Source: Pigmentiphaga litoralis (GTDB taxonomy: Bacteria; Pseudomonadota; Gammaproteobacteria; Burkholderiales; Burkholderiaceae_B). From it: a DNA stretch of 64,000 nucleotides. The notes under the pieces were generated by a model. It made no database searches, was not told the origin of the DNA, and saw only the letters and a program-made list of their open reading frames with translations. Made by a program: the position numbers and the translations under genes. Below are positions 22,653-33,166 of this stretch, one piece after another. The stretch is taken from assembly GCF_014651835.1 (NCBI RefSeq), contig NZ_BMXQ01000002.1, forward strand, positions 682,001-746,000. Direction: 5' to 3'. How positions within the stretch are numbered: the first letter of the stretch is position 1; each line of letters opens with the position of its first letter.

Positions 22653-25268
22653 ATGAAATCCGCCGAGATCCGTCAGAAATTCCTGCAATTCTTCGAATCC
22701 CAGGGGCACACGATTGTCCCGTCGTCGTCCCTGGTTCCCGGGAACGACCCGACGCTGTTGTTCACGAACTCCGGCATGGTGCAGTTCAAGGACCTGTTCC
22801 TCGGCACCGAGACGCGCAGCTACAAGCGCGCGACATCCTCGCAGCGCAGCGTGCGCGCAGGCGGCAAGCACAATGACCTGGAAAACGTCGGCTATACGGC
22901 GCGGCATCACACCTTTTTCGAGATGCTGGGCAATTTCAGCTTCGGCGATTACTTCAAGCGCGATGCGATCCAGTACGCCTGGCAGTTGCTGACGGGCGTG
23001 TACGGTCTGCCCAAGGAAAAGCTGTGGGTCACCGTCTACCAGGAAGACGACGAAGCCTACGACCTGTGGCGTGACGAGATCGGCGTGCCGGTCGAGCGCA
23101 TCATCCGCATTGGCGACAACAAGGGCGCGCGGTATGCGTCCGACAACTTCTGGCAGATGGGCGATACCGGACCGTGTGGTCCATGTACCGAAATCTTCTA
23201 TGACCACGGCCCGGACATCTGGGGTGGCCCGCCGGGATCGCCGGAAGAAGACGGCGATCGTTACATCGAGATCTGGAACCTGGTGTTCATGCAGTTCGAG
23301 CGTGACGCGGCCGGCACCTTGACGCCGCTGCCCAAGCCCTGCGTGGATACCGGCATGGGACTGGAGCGGATTGCAGCGGTGCTGCAGCACGTGCACTCCA
23401 ACTACGAGATCGATCTGTTCCAGAACCTGATCAAGGCCGCCGCGCGCGAAACGGGCTGCACGGACTTGAACGAGAATTCGCTGAAGGTGATCGCCGATCA
23501 CATCCGCGCATGTTCGTTCCTGATCGTAGACGGCGTGATTCCGGGCAGCGAAGGCCGTGGGTATGTGCTGCGCCGGATCATCCGCCGTGCGCTGCGCCAT
23601 GGCTACAACCTTGGGCAGAAAAAGCCTTTCTTCTATCGCCTGGTCAAGGACCTCGTGGCCGAGATGGGCGAGGCCTATCCCGAACTGGTCGCGAACCAGT
23701 CGCGGGTGGAGCAGGTGCTGCGCCAGGAAGAGGAACGTTTCGGCGAGACGCTGGAAAACGGCATGAAGATCCTGGACGTCGCACTGGCGGGGCTCAAGCC
23801 GGGGCAGGCGCTGGACGGCGAGACGCTGTTCACGCTGTATGACACCTATGGCTTCCCGACCGACCTGACCGCCGATATCTGCCGCGAACGCGAGATCGAA
23901 GTGGACATGGACGGCTTCGAAGTCGCCATGAAGCGTCAGCGCGACCAGGCCCGTGCCGCCGGCAAGTTCAAGCAGTCGGCCGGCCTGTCGTATGACGGCG
24001 CCAAGACGGTGTTCGTGGGGTATTCCGAACTGCTGAGTGAAGGCCGCGTTACTGCGCTGTATGTCGATGGCACGCCGGTCAAGGCGATCGAGGCCGGCCA
24101 GTCGGCGGTCGTGGTGCTGGACCATTCGCCGTTCTACGCGGAGTCGGGCGGGCAGGTGGGCGATTCGGGCGTGCTGTATGCCAGCCAGGGCAAGTTCATG
24201 GTCGACGACACCCTCAAGGTGCAGTCCGAAGTGTTCGGTCATCACGGCAAGCTGGAAAGCGGCCGCCTGGAACTGGGCGAAACGGTCAAGTCCGAAGTGG
24301 ATGCCGAGCGCCGCGCGCGCACGGGCCGCAACCACTCGTCGACGCACTTGCTGCACAAGGCGCTGCGGATCGTGCTGGGCGACCATGTCCAGCAAAAGGG
24401 TTCGCTGGTCGATCCGGACAAGACCCGTTTCGACTTTGCGCATGACGCGCCCATGACGTCCGACGAGATCGCGCGTGTCGAGGCCATCGTGAACAAGGAA
24501 GTGCTGGCCAATACGCCGGTCACGACCAAGATGGTGTCGTACGACGAAGCGGTCAAGGACGGCGCGGTGGCGCTGTTTGGCGAGAAATACGGCGACGAAG
24601 TCCGTGTGCTGGACATCGGCTTTTCGCGCGAACTGTGCGGCGGCACGCACGTGGCGCGCACGGGCGACATCGGCCTGTTCAAGATCGTGACCGAGACGGG
24701 CGTGGCGGCGGGCATCCGCCGGGTCGAGGCCATCACCGGCGACAACTCGCTGGCGTATGTGCAGAACCTGAACGCCACGTTGAATTCCGCGGCCAGCACA
24801 TTGAAGGTGCAGCCGGGCGAAGTGCCCGCGCGTCTGGGCCAGGTGCAGGACCAGGTGCGTCAACTGGAAAAGGAACTGGCGCAGCTCAAGAGCAAGCTGG
24901 CGACCAGTGCCGGTGCGGACCTGGCGGCCGGCGCCGTCGACGTGAAGGGCGTGAAGGTCCTGGCCGCGATGCTGAACGGCGTGGATCCGAAGTCGCTGCG
25001 CGAGACGGTCGACAAGTTGAAGGACAAGCTGCATTCGGCCGCGATCGTGCTGGCCGCGGTCGAAGGCTCGAAAGTGAGCCTGGTGGCCGGGGTCACGGCC
25101 GACGCGTCGGGCAAGGTCAAGGCCGGCGAACTGGTGAACTTCGTGGCGCAGCAGGTGGGTGGCAAGGGCGGTGGCCGTCCTGACATGGCCATGGCGGGTG
25201 GCACCGATCCGTCAGGTCTGGAAGCGGCGCTGGCCGGCGTTCAGGCCTGGGTGGAATCGCGCCTGTAA
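22653..25268 (+). CDS. alaS: Alanyl-tRNA synthetase
   Basis: An 871-residue class II aminoacyl-tRNA synthetase. The catalytic core starts at once ([33 protein letters not shown], motif 2 region [18 protein letters not shown]). The editing domain has HSSTHLLH and [13 protein letters not shown], the zinc-binding His/Cys residues that clear mischarged Ser- and Gly-tRNA. The C-terminal [14 protein letters not shown] is the conserved C-Ala end. I take ATG 22653 because it matches family N-termini; an in-frame ATG at 22641 would add four residues. Confidence 0.95.
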   Translation: MKSAEIRQKFLQFFESQGHTIVPSSSLVPGNDPTLLFTNSGMVQFKDLFLGTETRSYKRATSSQRSVRAGGKHNDLENVGYTARHHTFFEMLGNFSFGDYFKRDAIQYAWQLLTGVYGLPKEKLWVTVYQEDDEAYDLWRDEIGVPVERIIRIGDNKGARYASDNFWQMGDTGPCGPCTEIFYDHGPDIWGGPPGSPEEDGDRYIEIWNLVFMQFERDAAGTLTPLPKPCVDTGMGLERIAAVLQHVHSNYEIDLFQNLIKAAARETGCTDLNENSLKVIADHIRACSFLIVDGVIPGSEGRGYVLRRIIRRALRHGYNLGQKKPFFYRLVKDLVAEMGEAYPELVANQSRVEQVLRQEEERFGETLENGMKILDVALAGLKPGQALDGETLFTLYDTYGFPTDLTADICREREIEVDMDGFEVAMKRQRDQARAAGKFKQSAGLSYDGAKTVFVGYSELLSEGRVTALYVDGTPVKAIEAGQSAVVVLDHSPFYAESGGQVGDSGVLYASQGKFMVDDTLKVQSEVFGHHGKLESGRLELGETVKSEVDAERRARTGRNHSSTHLLHKALRIVLGDHVQQKGSLVDPDKTRFDFAHDAPMTSDEIARVEAIVNKEVLANTPVTTKMVSYDEAVKDGAVALFGEKYGDEVRVLDIGFSRELCGGTHVARTGDIGLFKIVTETGVAAGIRRVEAITGDNSLAYVQNLNATLNSAASTLKVQPGEVPARLGQVQDQVRQLEKELAQLKSKLATSAGADLAAGAVDVKGVKVLAAMLNGVDPKSLRETVDKLKDKLHSAAIVLAAVEGSKVSLVAGVTADASGKVKAGELVNFVAQQVGGKGGGRPDMAMAGGTDPSGLEAALAGVQAWVESRL

Positions 25269-25319
25269 GCGTTCAGGACCTGTATGGGTCCAGGACTTTC
25301 AAGCGTTCAGGAGAATTGC

Positions 25320-25565
25320 ATGAGTGATGTGGACCTGTCGTTCGACCTGGAAGTGGATGCCAAGGGGCTGAAATGTCCCTTGCCCATCTTGCGGGCAAAG
25401 AAGGCGTTGGCCACCCTGACCAGTGGTCAGGTGCTGAAGGTCATCGCGACCGACACGTCGTCGACGCGCGACTTCCAGGCGTTCGCCAAACAGACGGGGA
25501 ACGCGCTGCTGGCGCAGACCGATGATGGCGAGGGCGTGTATACGCACTTTCTGAAACGGCGGTAA
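25320..25565 (+). CDS. TusA/SirA-type sulfurtransferase-like protein
   Basis: An 81-residue protein with the TusA signature KGLKCPLPILRAKKAL, where the Cys of CPxP carries the persulfide. A second half VLKVIATDTSSTRDFQAFA follows, as in the two-layer alpha/beta fold. TusA relays sulfur for tRNA thiolation and molybdenum cofactor synthesis; paralogues serve other sulfur or selenium pathways, so the exact role is open. ATG 25320 follows AGGAG (25309-25313) at six bases. It sits 51 bases after alaS and probably shares its transcript; a strong hairpin terminator follows. Confidence 0.88.
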   Translation: MSDVDLSFDLEVDAKGLKCPLPILRAKKALATLTSGQVLKVIATDTSSTRDFQAFAKQTGNALLAQTDDGEGVYTHFLKRR

Positions 25566-25604
25566 ACGGCGCGGCGCTGCCGGTTCAAGGCAGCGTGTCG
25601 TACC

Positions 25605-25646
25605 AACGGGTCACCTTCCTTACAACGAAGGTGACCCGTTTTTTTT
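25605..25646 (+). terminator. Strong intrinsic terminator after the TusA-like gene
   Basis: A perfect 14-bp stem: AACGGGTCACCTTC (25605-25618), loop CTTACAAC, then GAAGGTGACCCGTT (25627-25640), followed by T residues through 25646. Confidence 0.92.
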
Positions 25647-25752
25647 GGCTATGGGTGCGCTTGCCTCTGACGACGCCAAAGCGCCTGACCCGCATCCTGC
25701 GTGCGATGCGTCGCAGGCCACCCCCAAGGGCACCGGGCCGACAACCGGCCCC

Positions 25753-25785
25753 AAAAAAAAGCGGACCCCGAAGGATCCGCTTTTT
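25753..25785 (-). terminator. Intrinsic terminator for the EF-G gene
   Basis: AAAAAGCGGA (25756-25765) pairs with TCCGCTTTTT (25776-25785). On the minus strand the stem runs into eight T residues (complement of 25753-25760), about 95 bases beyond the EF-G stop. The flanking A and T runs could let it act in both directions. Confidence 0.8.
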
Positions 25786-25832
25786 GTCTTGCCGACGCCG
25801 GTCACCCGGCACGACCTGGTGCCTTACCGCAG

Positions 25833-25888
25833 CGACATCACCGCAACGACATCACCGCCACGACATCACCGCAGCGACATCACCGCGA
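25833..25888. repeat. Four tandem 14-bp repeats at the 3' end of the EF-G gene
   Basis: Four head-to-tail units starting CGACATCACCGC, differing only in the last two bases (AA, CA, AG, GA), at 25833, 25847, 25861 and 25875. The fourth unit covers the EF-G stop codon (complement of 25880-25882). The unit length is not a multiple of three and the first three copies are outside the gene. Confidence 0.85.
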
Positions 25889-27988
25889 CTGCCGCTGCCC
25901 GACCACCTGTTCCACCACATTGCGCGGTGCTTCCGCGTAATGCTTGAACTCCATCGTGTATGTCGCGCGGCCTTGGGTCAGCGAACGCAGGCCGGTTGAA
26001 TACCCGAACATCTCGGCCAGCGGCACTTCGGCGCGTACCAGCTTGCCGCCGCCGCCCGCGATGTCTTCCATGCCTTGCACCATCCCGCGGCGCGACGACA
26101 GGTCGCCCATCACGTTGCCCATGAAGTCTTCGGGCGTTTCCACCTCGACACTCATCATCGGTTCGAGCAGCACGGGCGTCGCGCTCTTCATGCCTTCCTT
26201 GAACGCCATCGAGCCGGCCATCCGGAACGCGTTTTCGTTCGAGTCGACGTCATGATACGAACCGAAAGTCAGCGTCGCCTTGATGTCGACCACGGGGTAG
26301 CCCGCCAGCACGCCGGCCTTCAAGGATTCCTGAATGCCCTTGTCGACAGCCGGGATGTATTCGCGCGGCACCACACCGCCCTTGATCTGGTCGACGAATT
26401 CGTAGCCCTTGCCTTGCGGCTGGGGTTCGAGCGTCAGCACCACGTGACCGTACTGACCACGACCGCCCGACTGCTTGACGAACTTGCCTTCGACGTCCGA
26501 CACCTTGGCCCGGATGGCCTCGCGATAGGCCACCTGCGGCTTGCCGACGGTAGCTTCGACGTTGAACTCGCGCCGCATCCGGTCAACCAGGATTTCCAGG
26601 TGCAGCTCACCCATCCCGGAAATGATGGTCTGGCCGGATTCCTCGTCGGTATGGACGCGGAACGACGGATCTTCCTGGGCCAGGCGGTTGAGCGCAATGC
26701 CCATCTTTTCCTGGTCGACCTGCGTCTTCGGTTCCACTGCCTGCGAAATCACGGGCTCGGGAAAGATCATGCGTTCCAGGATGATGACGCTGTCGGGATC
26801 GCTCAGGGTGTCGCCCGTCGTGACGTCCTTCAGGCCCACGGCTGCCGCGATGTCGCCGGCATGCACTTCCTTGATTTCCAGCCGTTCGTTGGCGTGCATC
26901 TGCACGATCCGGCCCAGCCGTTCCTTCTTGCCCTTCAATGGGTTGTAGACGGTGTCGCCGGTCTTGACGACGCCCGAGTACACACGGAAGAAGATCAACT
27001 GGCCGACGAACGGGTCGGTCATAATCTTGAAGGCGAGCGCAGAGAACTTCTCGTCGTCGGCCGGATGGCGTTCGATTTCCTTGTCGTCTTCGTCCATGCC
27101 CTTGATGGCGGGCACGTCCACCGGCGAGGGCAGGTAGTCGATGACGGCATCGAGCATGGCCTGCACGCCCTTGTTCTTGAACGCGCTGCCACACAACATC
27201 GGGACGATCTGGTTCGCCACGGTCCGCAGCCGGATGCCGTGCTTGATTTCCTCTTCGGTCAGCGTGTCGCCATTGAGGTACTTGTCCATGAGTTCCTCGG
27301 TGGCCTCGGCCGCCTCGGACACCATGGTTTCGCGCCACTCTTCGGCGGTCGCCTGCAGGTCTTCGGGAATGTCGCGGTATTCAAAGGTGACGCCCTTGTC
27401 GGCATCGTTCCAGATGATGGCTTTCATCTTGACGAGGTCGATCACGCCTTCGAAATGGTCTTCGGCGCCCACGGGAATCTGCAGCGGCACGGCGCGGCCC
27501 TTCAGGCGGTCGCCAATCTGGCGCTGCACGCGGAAAAAGTCCGCACCGGTCCGGTCCATCTTGTTGACGAACGCAATCCGGGGCACGGCATACTTGTTCG
27601 CCTGCCGCCATACCGTTTCCGATTGGGGCTGCACGCCGCCGACCGAGTCATAGACCATCACGGCGCCGTCGAGCACGCGCATGGAGCGTTCGACTTCGAT
27701 AGTGAAGTCCACGTGCCCCGGGGTGTCGATGATGTTGATGCGGTGTTCGGGATAGTTGCCGGCCATGCCGCGCCAGAACGCGGTCGTGGCAGCCGACGTG
27801 ATGGTGATGCCGCGTTCCTGCTCCTGTTCCATCCAGTCCATGGTGGCGGCGCCATCATGCACTTCGCCAATTTTGTGATTGACCCCGGTGTAGAACAGGA
27901 TGCGCTCGGTCGTGGTGGTCTTGCCGGCATCGATGTGGGCGCTGATTCCGATGTTCCGGTAGCGTTCAATAGGGGTCTTTCGGGTCAT
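25880..27988 (-). CDS. fusA: Elongation factor G
   Basis: A 702-residue translational GTPase. G1 is [15 protein letters not shown], switch II is DTPGHVDFT, and the NKMD motif is FVNKMDRTG. Domains II-V follow, with the domain IV/V segments GRGQYGHV and [20 protein letters not shown]. It catalyses ribosomal translocation and, with RRF, ribosome recycling. It stands alone between the TusA-like gene and panE, not in the usual rpsL-rpsG-fusA-tuf cluster, so it may be a second copy. A promoter-like sequence lies about 130 bases upstream, and 28 bases after the start codon side no other gene intervenes. Confidence 0.95.
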   Translation of the reverse strand: MTRKTPIERYRNIGISAHIDAGKTTTTERILFYTGVNHKIGEVHDGAATMDWMEQEQERGITITSAATTAFWRGMAGNYPEHRINIIDTPGHVDFTIEVERSMRVLDGAVMVYDSVGGVQPQSETVWRQANKYAVPRIAFVNKMDRTGADFFRVQRQIGDRLKGRAVPLQIPVGAEDHFEGVIDLVKMKAIIWNDADKGVTFEYRDIPEDLQATAEEWRETMVSEAAEATEELMDKYLNGDTLTEEEIKHGIRLRTVANQIVPMLCGSAFKNKGVQAMLDAVIDYLPSPVDVPAIKGMDEDDKEIERHPADDEKFSALAFKIMTDPFVGQLIFFRVYSGVVKTGDTVYNPLKGKKERLGRIVQMHANERLEIKEVHAGDIAAAVGLKDVTTGDTLSDPDSVIILERMIFPEPVISQAVEPKTQVDQEKMGIALNRLAQEDPSFRVHTDEESGQTIISGMGELHLEILVDRMRREFNVEATVGKPQVAYREAIRAKVSDVEGKFVKQSGGRGQYGHVVLTLEPQPQGKGYEFVDQIKGGVVPREYIPAVDKGIQESLKAGVLAGYPVVDIKATLTFGSYHDVDSNENAFRMAGSMAFKEGMKSATPVLLEPMMSVEVETPEDFMGNVMGDLSSRRGMVQGMEDIAGGGGKLVRAEVPLAEMFGYSTGLRSLTQGRATYTMEFKHYAEAPRNVVEQVVGQRQSR

Positions 27989-28118
27989 GGCAATCTCGTG
28001 AATTGGTTGCTGGACGAACTGTCAATACGACAGAACCGAGGGGTGAACAGACAACGAGTCTGCTCCCAAACGCGGCATGTCCGCAATAGCGCGGCATGAT
28101 TTTGTAATGCCGGATACA

Positions 28119-28146
28119 TATATAGGGATAGCGGCCGCGCCAACAA
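28119..28146 (-). promoter_or_regulatory. Candidate promoter of the EF-G gene
   Basis: On the minus strand, TTGTTG (complement of 28141-28146) and TATATA (complement of 28119-28124) are separated by 16 bases. They lie about 130-160 bases upstream of the start, in a locally AT-rich patch of an otherwise GC-rich intergenic region (27989-28254), in which I see no gene. Confidence 0.4.
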
Positions 28147-28254
28147 GAGGGGAAGGACAACTATTGCGTGGATGAGCCTGCTGAAGGTCGTCCTGTCCGT
28201 GTCCACCCCTTCCGCTTCAGTCGCGCGCCCCGGCCGCTGTCATCCCGCCTGCTG

Positions 28255-29250
28255 TCATCCCGCCTGCGTCACCCGCCGGTTCAGTCCCTGCAGCAGCGGC
28301 AGCACCCCATCCAGCGCCGGCGTGGCCACCTCGCCATACCGCGCCAGCACCTGCAACTGTCCCAGCAAGGCGTCCACTTCCATGGGCCGTCCGGCCAGCA
28401 CGTCCTGCAGCATGGACGGGCGGGCATCGGGCACCCGTTCCGGGTCGAGCAGCGCTTCGATGTCGAGGTCGGGGTCTACCGGGAACCCTGACGCGTCGGA
28501 CACGGCAATCACTTCGTGGATCAAGGTCCGCGACAGATCCCGGATGCCGGGCTCCAGCAGGCGTTCACGCGCCGTCAGCCCGGTCAACGCGCACAGTGGA
28601 TTGACCGACACGTTGAGCACCAGCTTGCCGAAGATATCGCGGCGCAGATCGGTGCGGGCCGAGACCTCGATGCCGGCCGCGGCAAACAGATCGACGGTCG
28701 ACGCCAGCCGCGGCGACCGGGTCCCGTCCGGCTCGCCCAGCAGGAAGCGGCTGTGGCCCTTGTTGGTGATCTCGCCAGGCGCCGTCACCTCGTTGGGCGA
28801 ATAAATCACGCCGCCCAGCGCCGCATCCGCACCCAATGTGTCGCGCAGCGCGCGATTCGGGTCGATCAGGTCCAGCGGCACGCCAGACGCCGCATGCCCA
28901 GCCGGCAGACCGTGCGACCACCACCAAGGAATGCCGTTGATCAGGAATAGCACCGGCGCGCCCGGCGCCCGCAGGGCGGCCAGGGCCGGTGCGGCGTCTG
29001 GCAAAGACGTGGCCTTCAGCGTCACGATGATCAGGTCCTGTGGCGGCAGGTCCGCCGGGTTGTCGGTGGCTGCCACCGGCCGCACCGTGGTGCGCTGATC
29101 CTTGTGGATCAGGGTCAGGCCGCGTTCACGGATTGCCGCCAGATGCGCCCCGCGGGCGACCACCGACACATCGGCCACGCCGGCCGAGGCCAGCCGGACC
29201 GCCACGTTGCCCCCCACGGCGCCCGCGCCATAGATCGTCACTTTCTTCAT
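28255..29250 (-). CDS. 2-dehydropantoate 2-reductase (ketopantoate reductase family)
   Basis: A 331-residue NADP-binding protein. The N-terminal Rossmann motif is IYGAGAVGGNVAVRLASAG, then VSVVARGAHLAAIRERGL and IIVTLKATSLPDAAP. The central GIPWWWSHGL matches the family's NG(x)PWW element. The C-terminal helical domain contains FGKLVLNVSVNPLCALTG (catalytic Lys, then Asn/Ser region). PanE reduces ketopantoate to pantoate for coenzyme A synthesis. Burkholderiales carry several paralogues of unproven substrate, so I give the family and not a firm gene symbol. It is upstream of the EF-G gene on the same strand. Confidence 0.82.
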   Translation of the reverse strand: MKKVTIYGAGAVGGNVAVRLASAGVADVSVVARGAHLAAIRERGLTLIHKDQRTTVRPVAATDNPADLPPQDLIIVTLKATSLPDAAPALAALRAPGAPVLFLINGIPWWWSHGLPAGHAASGVPLDLIDPNRALRDTLGADAALGGVIYSPNEVTAPGEITNKGHSRFLLGEPDGTRSPRLASTVDLFAAAGIEVSARTDLRRDIFGKLVLNVSVNPLCALTGLTARERLLEPGIRDLSRTLIHEVIAVSDASGFPVDPDLDIEALLDPERVPDARPSMLQDVLAGRPMEVDALLGQLQVLARYGEVATPALDGVLPLLQGLNRRVTQAG

Positions 29251-29280
29251 GTGGTTTCCTCAATCCTGTCGCCGACAGAT

Positions 29281-29319
29281 AAAAAAAACGGGTGACCGCC
29301 ATCGCGATGCACCCGTTTT
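29281..29319 (-). terminator. Intrinsic terminator of valS
   Basis: A perfect 10-bp stem AAAACGGGTG (29285-29294) with CACCCGTTTT (29310-29319). On the minus strand it is followed by eight T residues (complement of 29281-29288). It lies about 20 bases beyond the valS stop. Confidence 0.88.
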
Positions 29320-29339
29320 GTGGTCCCTGGCCAGCCGCC

Positions 29340-32186
29340 TTACTTCAGGCGCTGACGCTGTTCCCGAACCTTGGCCAGCGTGTCATTGAACTGGGCCATC
29401 CGGGCTTTTTCCTGATCCACCACCGCAGCCGGCGCGCGTGCAACAAAGCTCTCGTTGCTCAGCTTCGCCGTAGTCTTGGCGATCTCGCCTTCCAGCCGCG
29501 CGATTTCCTTGTCCAGGCGCGCCTGCTCTGCCGCGACATCGATCTCGATGTGCAGCATCAGGCGGGCCTGGCCCACCACCTGCACCGGCGCGCCCACGTC
29601 GGGCAGGGTGTCCATGACATTGACTTCGCTCAACCGTGCCAGCGCCGCCAGGTAGGGGCCATTGCGCTCGAGCGTCGCACGGTCGCCGGTCACGTTCAGC
29701 GGAGCCTTCTGTGACGGCGGCACGTTCATCTCGCCCCGCAGCGCGCGTACGGCATCGATCTGGGCCTTCAGCTCGGCCATGGCGGCCTCGGCCGCTTCAT
29801 CGATCTTTTCCGGCTCCGAGACAGGATAGGGCTGCACGCCGATCGACGTCGCCCCGTCCGCCCTGCGCTTGCCGGCGACGACCGACACCTTCTGCCACAG
29901 TTCTTCGGTAATGAACGGAATGATCGGATGGGCCAGGCGCAGTACGGTTTCCAGGACACGGATCAGCGTGCGGCGCGTGCCGCGCTGTTGCGCATCGGTG
30001 CCGCGTTGCAGCTGCACCTTGGCCAGTTCCAGGTACCAGTCGCAATACTCGTCCCACACGAAGCGGTAGAGCGACGTCGACACGTTGTCGAACCGGTAGT
30101 CCTCGAAGCCCCGGGCAATGTCCGCCTCGGTGCGTTGCAGCTGGCTGATGATCCAGTTGTCATACACCGACAGTTCCACCTCGGCCGTCTCGTCCAGTCC
30201 GCAGTCCTTGCCTTCCACATTCATCAGCACGAAGCGCGTGGCGTTCCAGAGCTTGTTGCAGAAGTTGCGATAGCCTTCGCAGCGCTTCAGGTCGAAGTTG
30301 ATGTTGCGGCCCAGGGTTGCGTAGGCGGCCATGGTAAAGCGCAGCGCATCGGCGCCAAACGCAGGAATGCCTTCCGGAAATTCCTTCTTCGTTTTCTTGG
30401 CGATGCTTTCAGCCTGCTTCGGGTTCATCAGGCCGGTGGTGCGTTTGGCCAGCAGGCCGTCCAGCGCGATGCCGTCGATCAGGTCCACCGGGTCCAGTGT
30501 GTTGCCCTTGGACTTGCTCATCTTCTGGCCTTCCGCATCGCGGATCAGGCCGTGCACGTACACGTGGCGGAACGGCACCTGCCCCGTGAAGTGGGTCGTC
30601 ATCATCACCATCCGGGCGATCCAGAAGAAGATGATGTCGAAACCCGTGACCAGCACCGACGATGGCAGGTATTTGGACATGTCCGGCGTCTGCTCGGGCC
30701 AGCCCATGGTGGTAAACGGCACCAGGGCAGACGAGAACCAGGTGTCGAGCACGTCGGGATCCCGCGTCAGCGGACCGGTCACGCCGGCGGCAAGCGCTTG
30801 CGCCTGGGCATCGGCTTCGGAACGCGCGACGAAGATCTGGCCGTCTTCCGAGTACCAGGCCGGGATCTGGTGGCCCCACCAGAGCTGGCGAGAAATGCAC
30901 CAGTCCTGGATGTTGTTCAGCCACTGGTTGTACGTGGTGGTCCAATTTTCGGGATAGAACTTGACGCGGCCGTCGGCCACGACTTCCAGGGCAACGTCGG
31001 TGATGGACTTGCCCGGATGGATCGTGCCTTCGGGCGCCGGCTTGCTCATGGCCACGAACCACTGGTCGGTCAGCATGGGTTCGATGACCGAGTTGGTCCG
31101 GTCGCCGCGCGGCACCATCAACTTGTGTTTCTTGACTTCGACCAGCAGGCCGAGCGCTTCCAGGTCGGCCACGATACGCTTGCGCGCCTCGAAACGTTCC
31201 ATGCCGCGATAGGCCTCGGGCGCTTCGTCGTTGATCATCGCGTCGAGCGTCAGCACCGAAATCATCGGCAGGCCGTGGCGCTGGCCCACGGCATAGTCGT
31301 TGAAGTCGTGGGCAGGCGTCACCTTGACGACGCCGGTGCCGAATTCACGGTCCACGTAGTCGTCGGCGATCACCGGAATGAGGCGGTCGGTCAGCGGCAG
31401 GCGGACCTGGCGCCCGATCAGCGCGGCGTAGCGTTCGTCTTCGGGATGGACCATGACGGCCACGTCGCCCAGCATGGTTTCCGGACGGGTGGTGGCGACC
31501 ACCACCGTTTCATCGGAATCGGCCAGCGGGTAGCGGATGTGCCACATATGGCCATCTTCTTCCTCGCTGATCACTTCCAGGTCGCTGACGGCGGTGCCGA
31601 GCTTCGGGTCCCAATTCACCAGGCGTTTGCCGCGATAGATCAGTCCCTGCTCATACAGACGGGCAAAGGTCTCGGTCACGCCGCGCGACATGTCGTCGCT
31701 CATGGTGAAGTATTCGCGGTTCCAGTCGGGGGAGGTGCCCAGGCGGCGCATCTGGCCGGTGATCGTGCCGCCCGAATATTCCTTCCATTCCCACACCTTC
31801 TTGATGAAGGCGTCGCGGCCCAGGTCATGCCGGCTGACCTTCTGCGCGTCCAGCTGGCGTTCCACGACGATCTGCGTGGCGATGCCGGCGTGGTCGGTGC
31901 CCGGTACCCACAGGGTGTCGTAGCCGCGCATGCGGTGATAGCGGGTCAGGCCATCCATGATGGTCTGGTTGAAGGCGTGCCCCATGTGCAGCGTGCCGGT
32001 CACGTTGGGTGGCGGCAGCTGGATGGCGAACGCCTCGGCATTCTTGTCGGACTTGACGTGGACCCCGCCCGCGAAGTCGCCACGCCGTTCCCATTCCTGG
32101 TACCAGCGGGCTTCGATCGGCGCGGGCTCGAAGCTCTTGGGGAGTTCGTCGGTCGCGATAGGAGGGGTCGTGTCAGCTTGGGTCAT
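29340..32186 (-). CDS. valS: Valyl-tRNA synthetase
   Basis: A 948-residue class I synthetase. The HIGH-type motif is [15 protein letters not shown] and the KMSKS motif is KMSKSKGN (about residue 555). The CP1 editing domain lies between them ([14 protein letters not shown]). A C-terminal coiled-coil arm ([20 protein letters not shown]) is typical of ValRS. The chosen start is ATG 32186, with GGAA about six bases upstream; ATG 32192 and an upstream extension are less likely. It is the last gene of a pepA-holC-small gene-valS run and ends in a strong terminator. Confidence 0.95.
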   Translation of the reverse strand: MTQADTTPPIATDELPKSFEPAPIEARWYQEWERRGDFAGGVHVKSDKNAEAFAIQLPPPNVTGTLHMGHAFNQTIMDGLTRYHRMRGYDTLWVPGTDHAGIATQIVVERQLDAQKVSRHDLGRDAFIKKVWEWKEYSGGTITGQMRRLGTSPDWNREYFTMSDDMSRGVTETFARLYEQGLIYRGKRLVNWDPKLGTAVSDLEVISEEEDGHMWHIRYPLADSDETVVVATTRPETMLGDVAVMVHPEDERYAALIGRQVRLPLTDRLIPVIADDYVDREFGTGVVKVTPAHDFNDYAVGQRHGLPMISVLTLDAMINDEAPEAYRGMERFEARKRIVADLEALGLLVEVKKHKLMVPRGDRTNSVIEPMLTDQWFVAMSKPAPEGTIHPGKSITDVALEVVADGRVKFYPENWTTTYNQWLNNIQDWCISRQLWWGHQIPAWYSEDGQIFVARSEADAQAQALAAGVTGPLTRDPDVLDTWFSSALVPFTTMGWPEQTPDMSKYLPSSVLVTGFDIIFFWIARMVMMTTHFTGQVPFRHVYVHGLIRDAEGQKMSKSKGNTLDPVDLIDGIALDGLLAKRTTGLMNPKQAESIAKKTKKEFPEGIPAFGADALRFTMAAYATLGRNINFDLKRCEGYRNFCNKLWNATRFVLMNVEGKDCGLDETAEVELSVYDNWIISQLQRTEADIARGFEDYRFDNVSTSLYRFVWDEYCDWYLELAKVQLQRGTDAQQRGTRRTLIRVLETVLRLAHPIIPFITEELWQKVSVVAGKRRADGATSIGVQPYPVSEPEKIDEAAEAAMAELKAQIDAVRALRGEMNVPPSQKAPLNVTGDRATLERNGPYLAALARLSEVNVMDTLPDVGAPVQVVGQARLMLHIEIDVAAEQARLDKEIARLEGEIAKTTAKLSNESFVARAPAAVVDQEKARMAQFNDTLAKVREQRQRLK

Positions 32187-32279
32187 CAACATTCCGGGAA
32201 AGCAGGTCAGGGCGCGCCGAATCACGGGGCGCCAGAGTCAACCGACCATTTTAGGCGATCGGGCGCGGCGGCGGGGCGC

Positions 32280-32696
32280 CTAGGGCAAGGGGTCGTCGGT
32301 TCGTGGACGAGGACGTTGCTGCTCGACGACGGCGGTCTGGCGGATCAGTTCCTTGTTCAGGCCTTCGTCGAGCATGCGCGAAATTTCGTTGCGCAGCTGG
32401 TCGGCCACGTCATCCATCACGCGGTCCACGGCGGCGGCAACGTGCTGCTGCATGCGGGCCCGCAGGATGGGTTCGATGCGGCGGTGCACGTCTTCGAGCA
32501 GCGCGGTGCGCATGTCGTTGAACAGGGTTTCGTCGACGAAACCGCCGCTGCGCGGCACATCCACCGCCTGCTGGATCAAGGGCAGCGGCGCAGTGGCGTC
32601 GGCCTGCGCAGCGGGGGCCACGGCCGGCACGTCGATGACTTCGGTCAGCACCGGAATGCTGGGGTCATCACGGGAAATCAGGGGGTCGATAGGCAT
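32280..32696 (-). CDS. Small conserved protein between holC and valS (DUF2486-like)
   Basis: A 138-residue protein whose N-terminus, MPIDPLISRDDPSIPVLTEV, resembles the DUF2486 family that Burkholderiales encode beside holC. The middle is low complexity and acidic/Ala-rich. The C-terminal half (LFNDMRTALLEDVHRRIEPI, VMDDVADQLRNEISRML) is amphipathic helix and may form a coiled coil. No catalytic motif is visible. ATG 32696 lies one base after the holC stop, so the two are translationally coupled. Function unknown; the position suggests a chi-subunit-linked or synthetase-linked role, but that is only context. Confidence 0.65.
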   Translation of the reverse strand: MPIDPLISRDDPSIPVLTEVIDVPAVAPAAQADATAPLPLIQQAVDVPRSGGFVDETLFNDMRTALLEDVHRRIEPILRARMQQHVAAAVDRVMDDVADQLRNEISRMLDEGLNKELIRQTAVVEQQRPRPRTDDPLP

Positions 32697-32697
32697 G

Positions 32698-33129
32698 TCA
32701 GGGCAGGTCCTGGGTCGCCAGGTCGTGCTTGACGATCTGGTGGCCACATTCTTGATAGAAGCGCCAACGGGCGCGGGCTGCCTCGCGCTCGGACGCGTCG
32801 TTGGACACGATCTCGATCACGCGGCGAAACCGGGTGTAGATCGGCGGCCAGCTGTCGTCGAGGTTGAGGAGCCATTCATGGTGCGGGGTTTCGGCATCCG
32901 ACGAGGTCAGCACCACCGGCGTCTGCGACGCCAGGGGATCGTCGACGGCCACATGCGGCACGAAGGCCAAGTCATCGAAGGCCCACAGCAGCCGGTCGAA
33001 CTGGCTGAGCCGGTTGGTATCGCGGCAATACACCACCAGCTTCTGGCCTGCCTGGACGCGCTTGAGCGCCACCTGGCAGGCCGTGCGCAGGCGGTCGGGC
33101 GCGCCGAACGCAAAGTCGATCTCGGTCAT
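32698..33129 (-). CDS. holC: DNA polymerase III chi subunit
   Basis: A 143-residue protein starting MTEIDFAFGAPDRLRTAC. The core KLVVYCRDTNRLSQFDRLLWAF, FVPHVAVDDPLASQTPVVLT and WLLNLDDSWPP is characteristic of HolC. In the replisome chi pairs with psi and binds SSB, linking the clamp loader to the lagging strand. It is 37 bases after pepA and just before the DUF2486-like gene. The pepA-holC-valS order is shared by many proteobacteria. Confidence 0.92.
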   Translation of the reverse strand: MTEIDFAFGAPDRLRTACQVALKRVQAGQKLVVYCRDTNRLSQFDRLLWAFDDLAFVPHVAVDDPLASQTPVVLTSSDAETPHHEWLLNLDDSWPPIYTRFRRVIEIVSNDASEREAARARWRFYQECGHQIVKHDLATQDLP

Positions 33130-33166
33130 GCCGGGACCGTCCGGGCGGGGAAGGGCGCCCGGCCCA

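Noticed and set aside
22629-25034. An 801-codon minus-strand frame antisense to alaS
   Set aside because: It is the shadow of a GC-rich coding sequence. The plus strand encodes a complete alanyl-tRNA synthetase with all motifs.
26075-28099. A 674-codon plus-strand frame opposite the EF-G gene
   Set aside because: It is the antisense shadow of EF-G, with His/Asp/Val-rich nonsense composition and no domain.
29928-32732. A 934-codon plus-strand frame opposite valS
   Set aside because: It is an antisense frame of valS without start signals or recognisable motifs.
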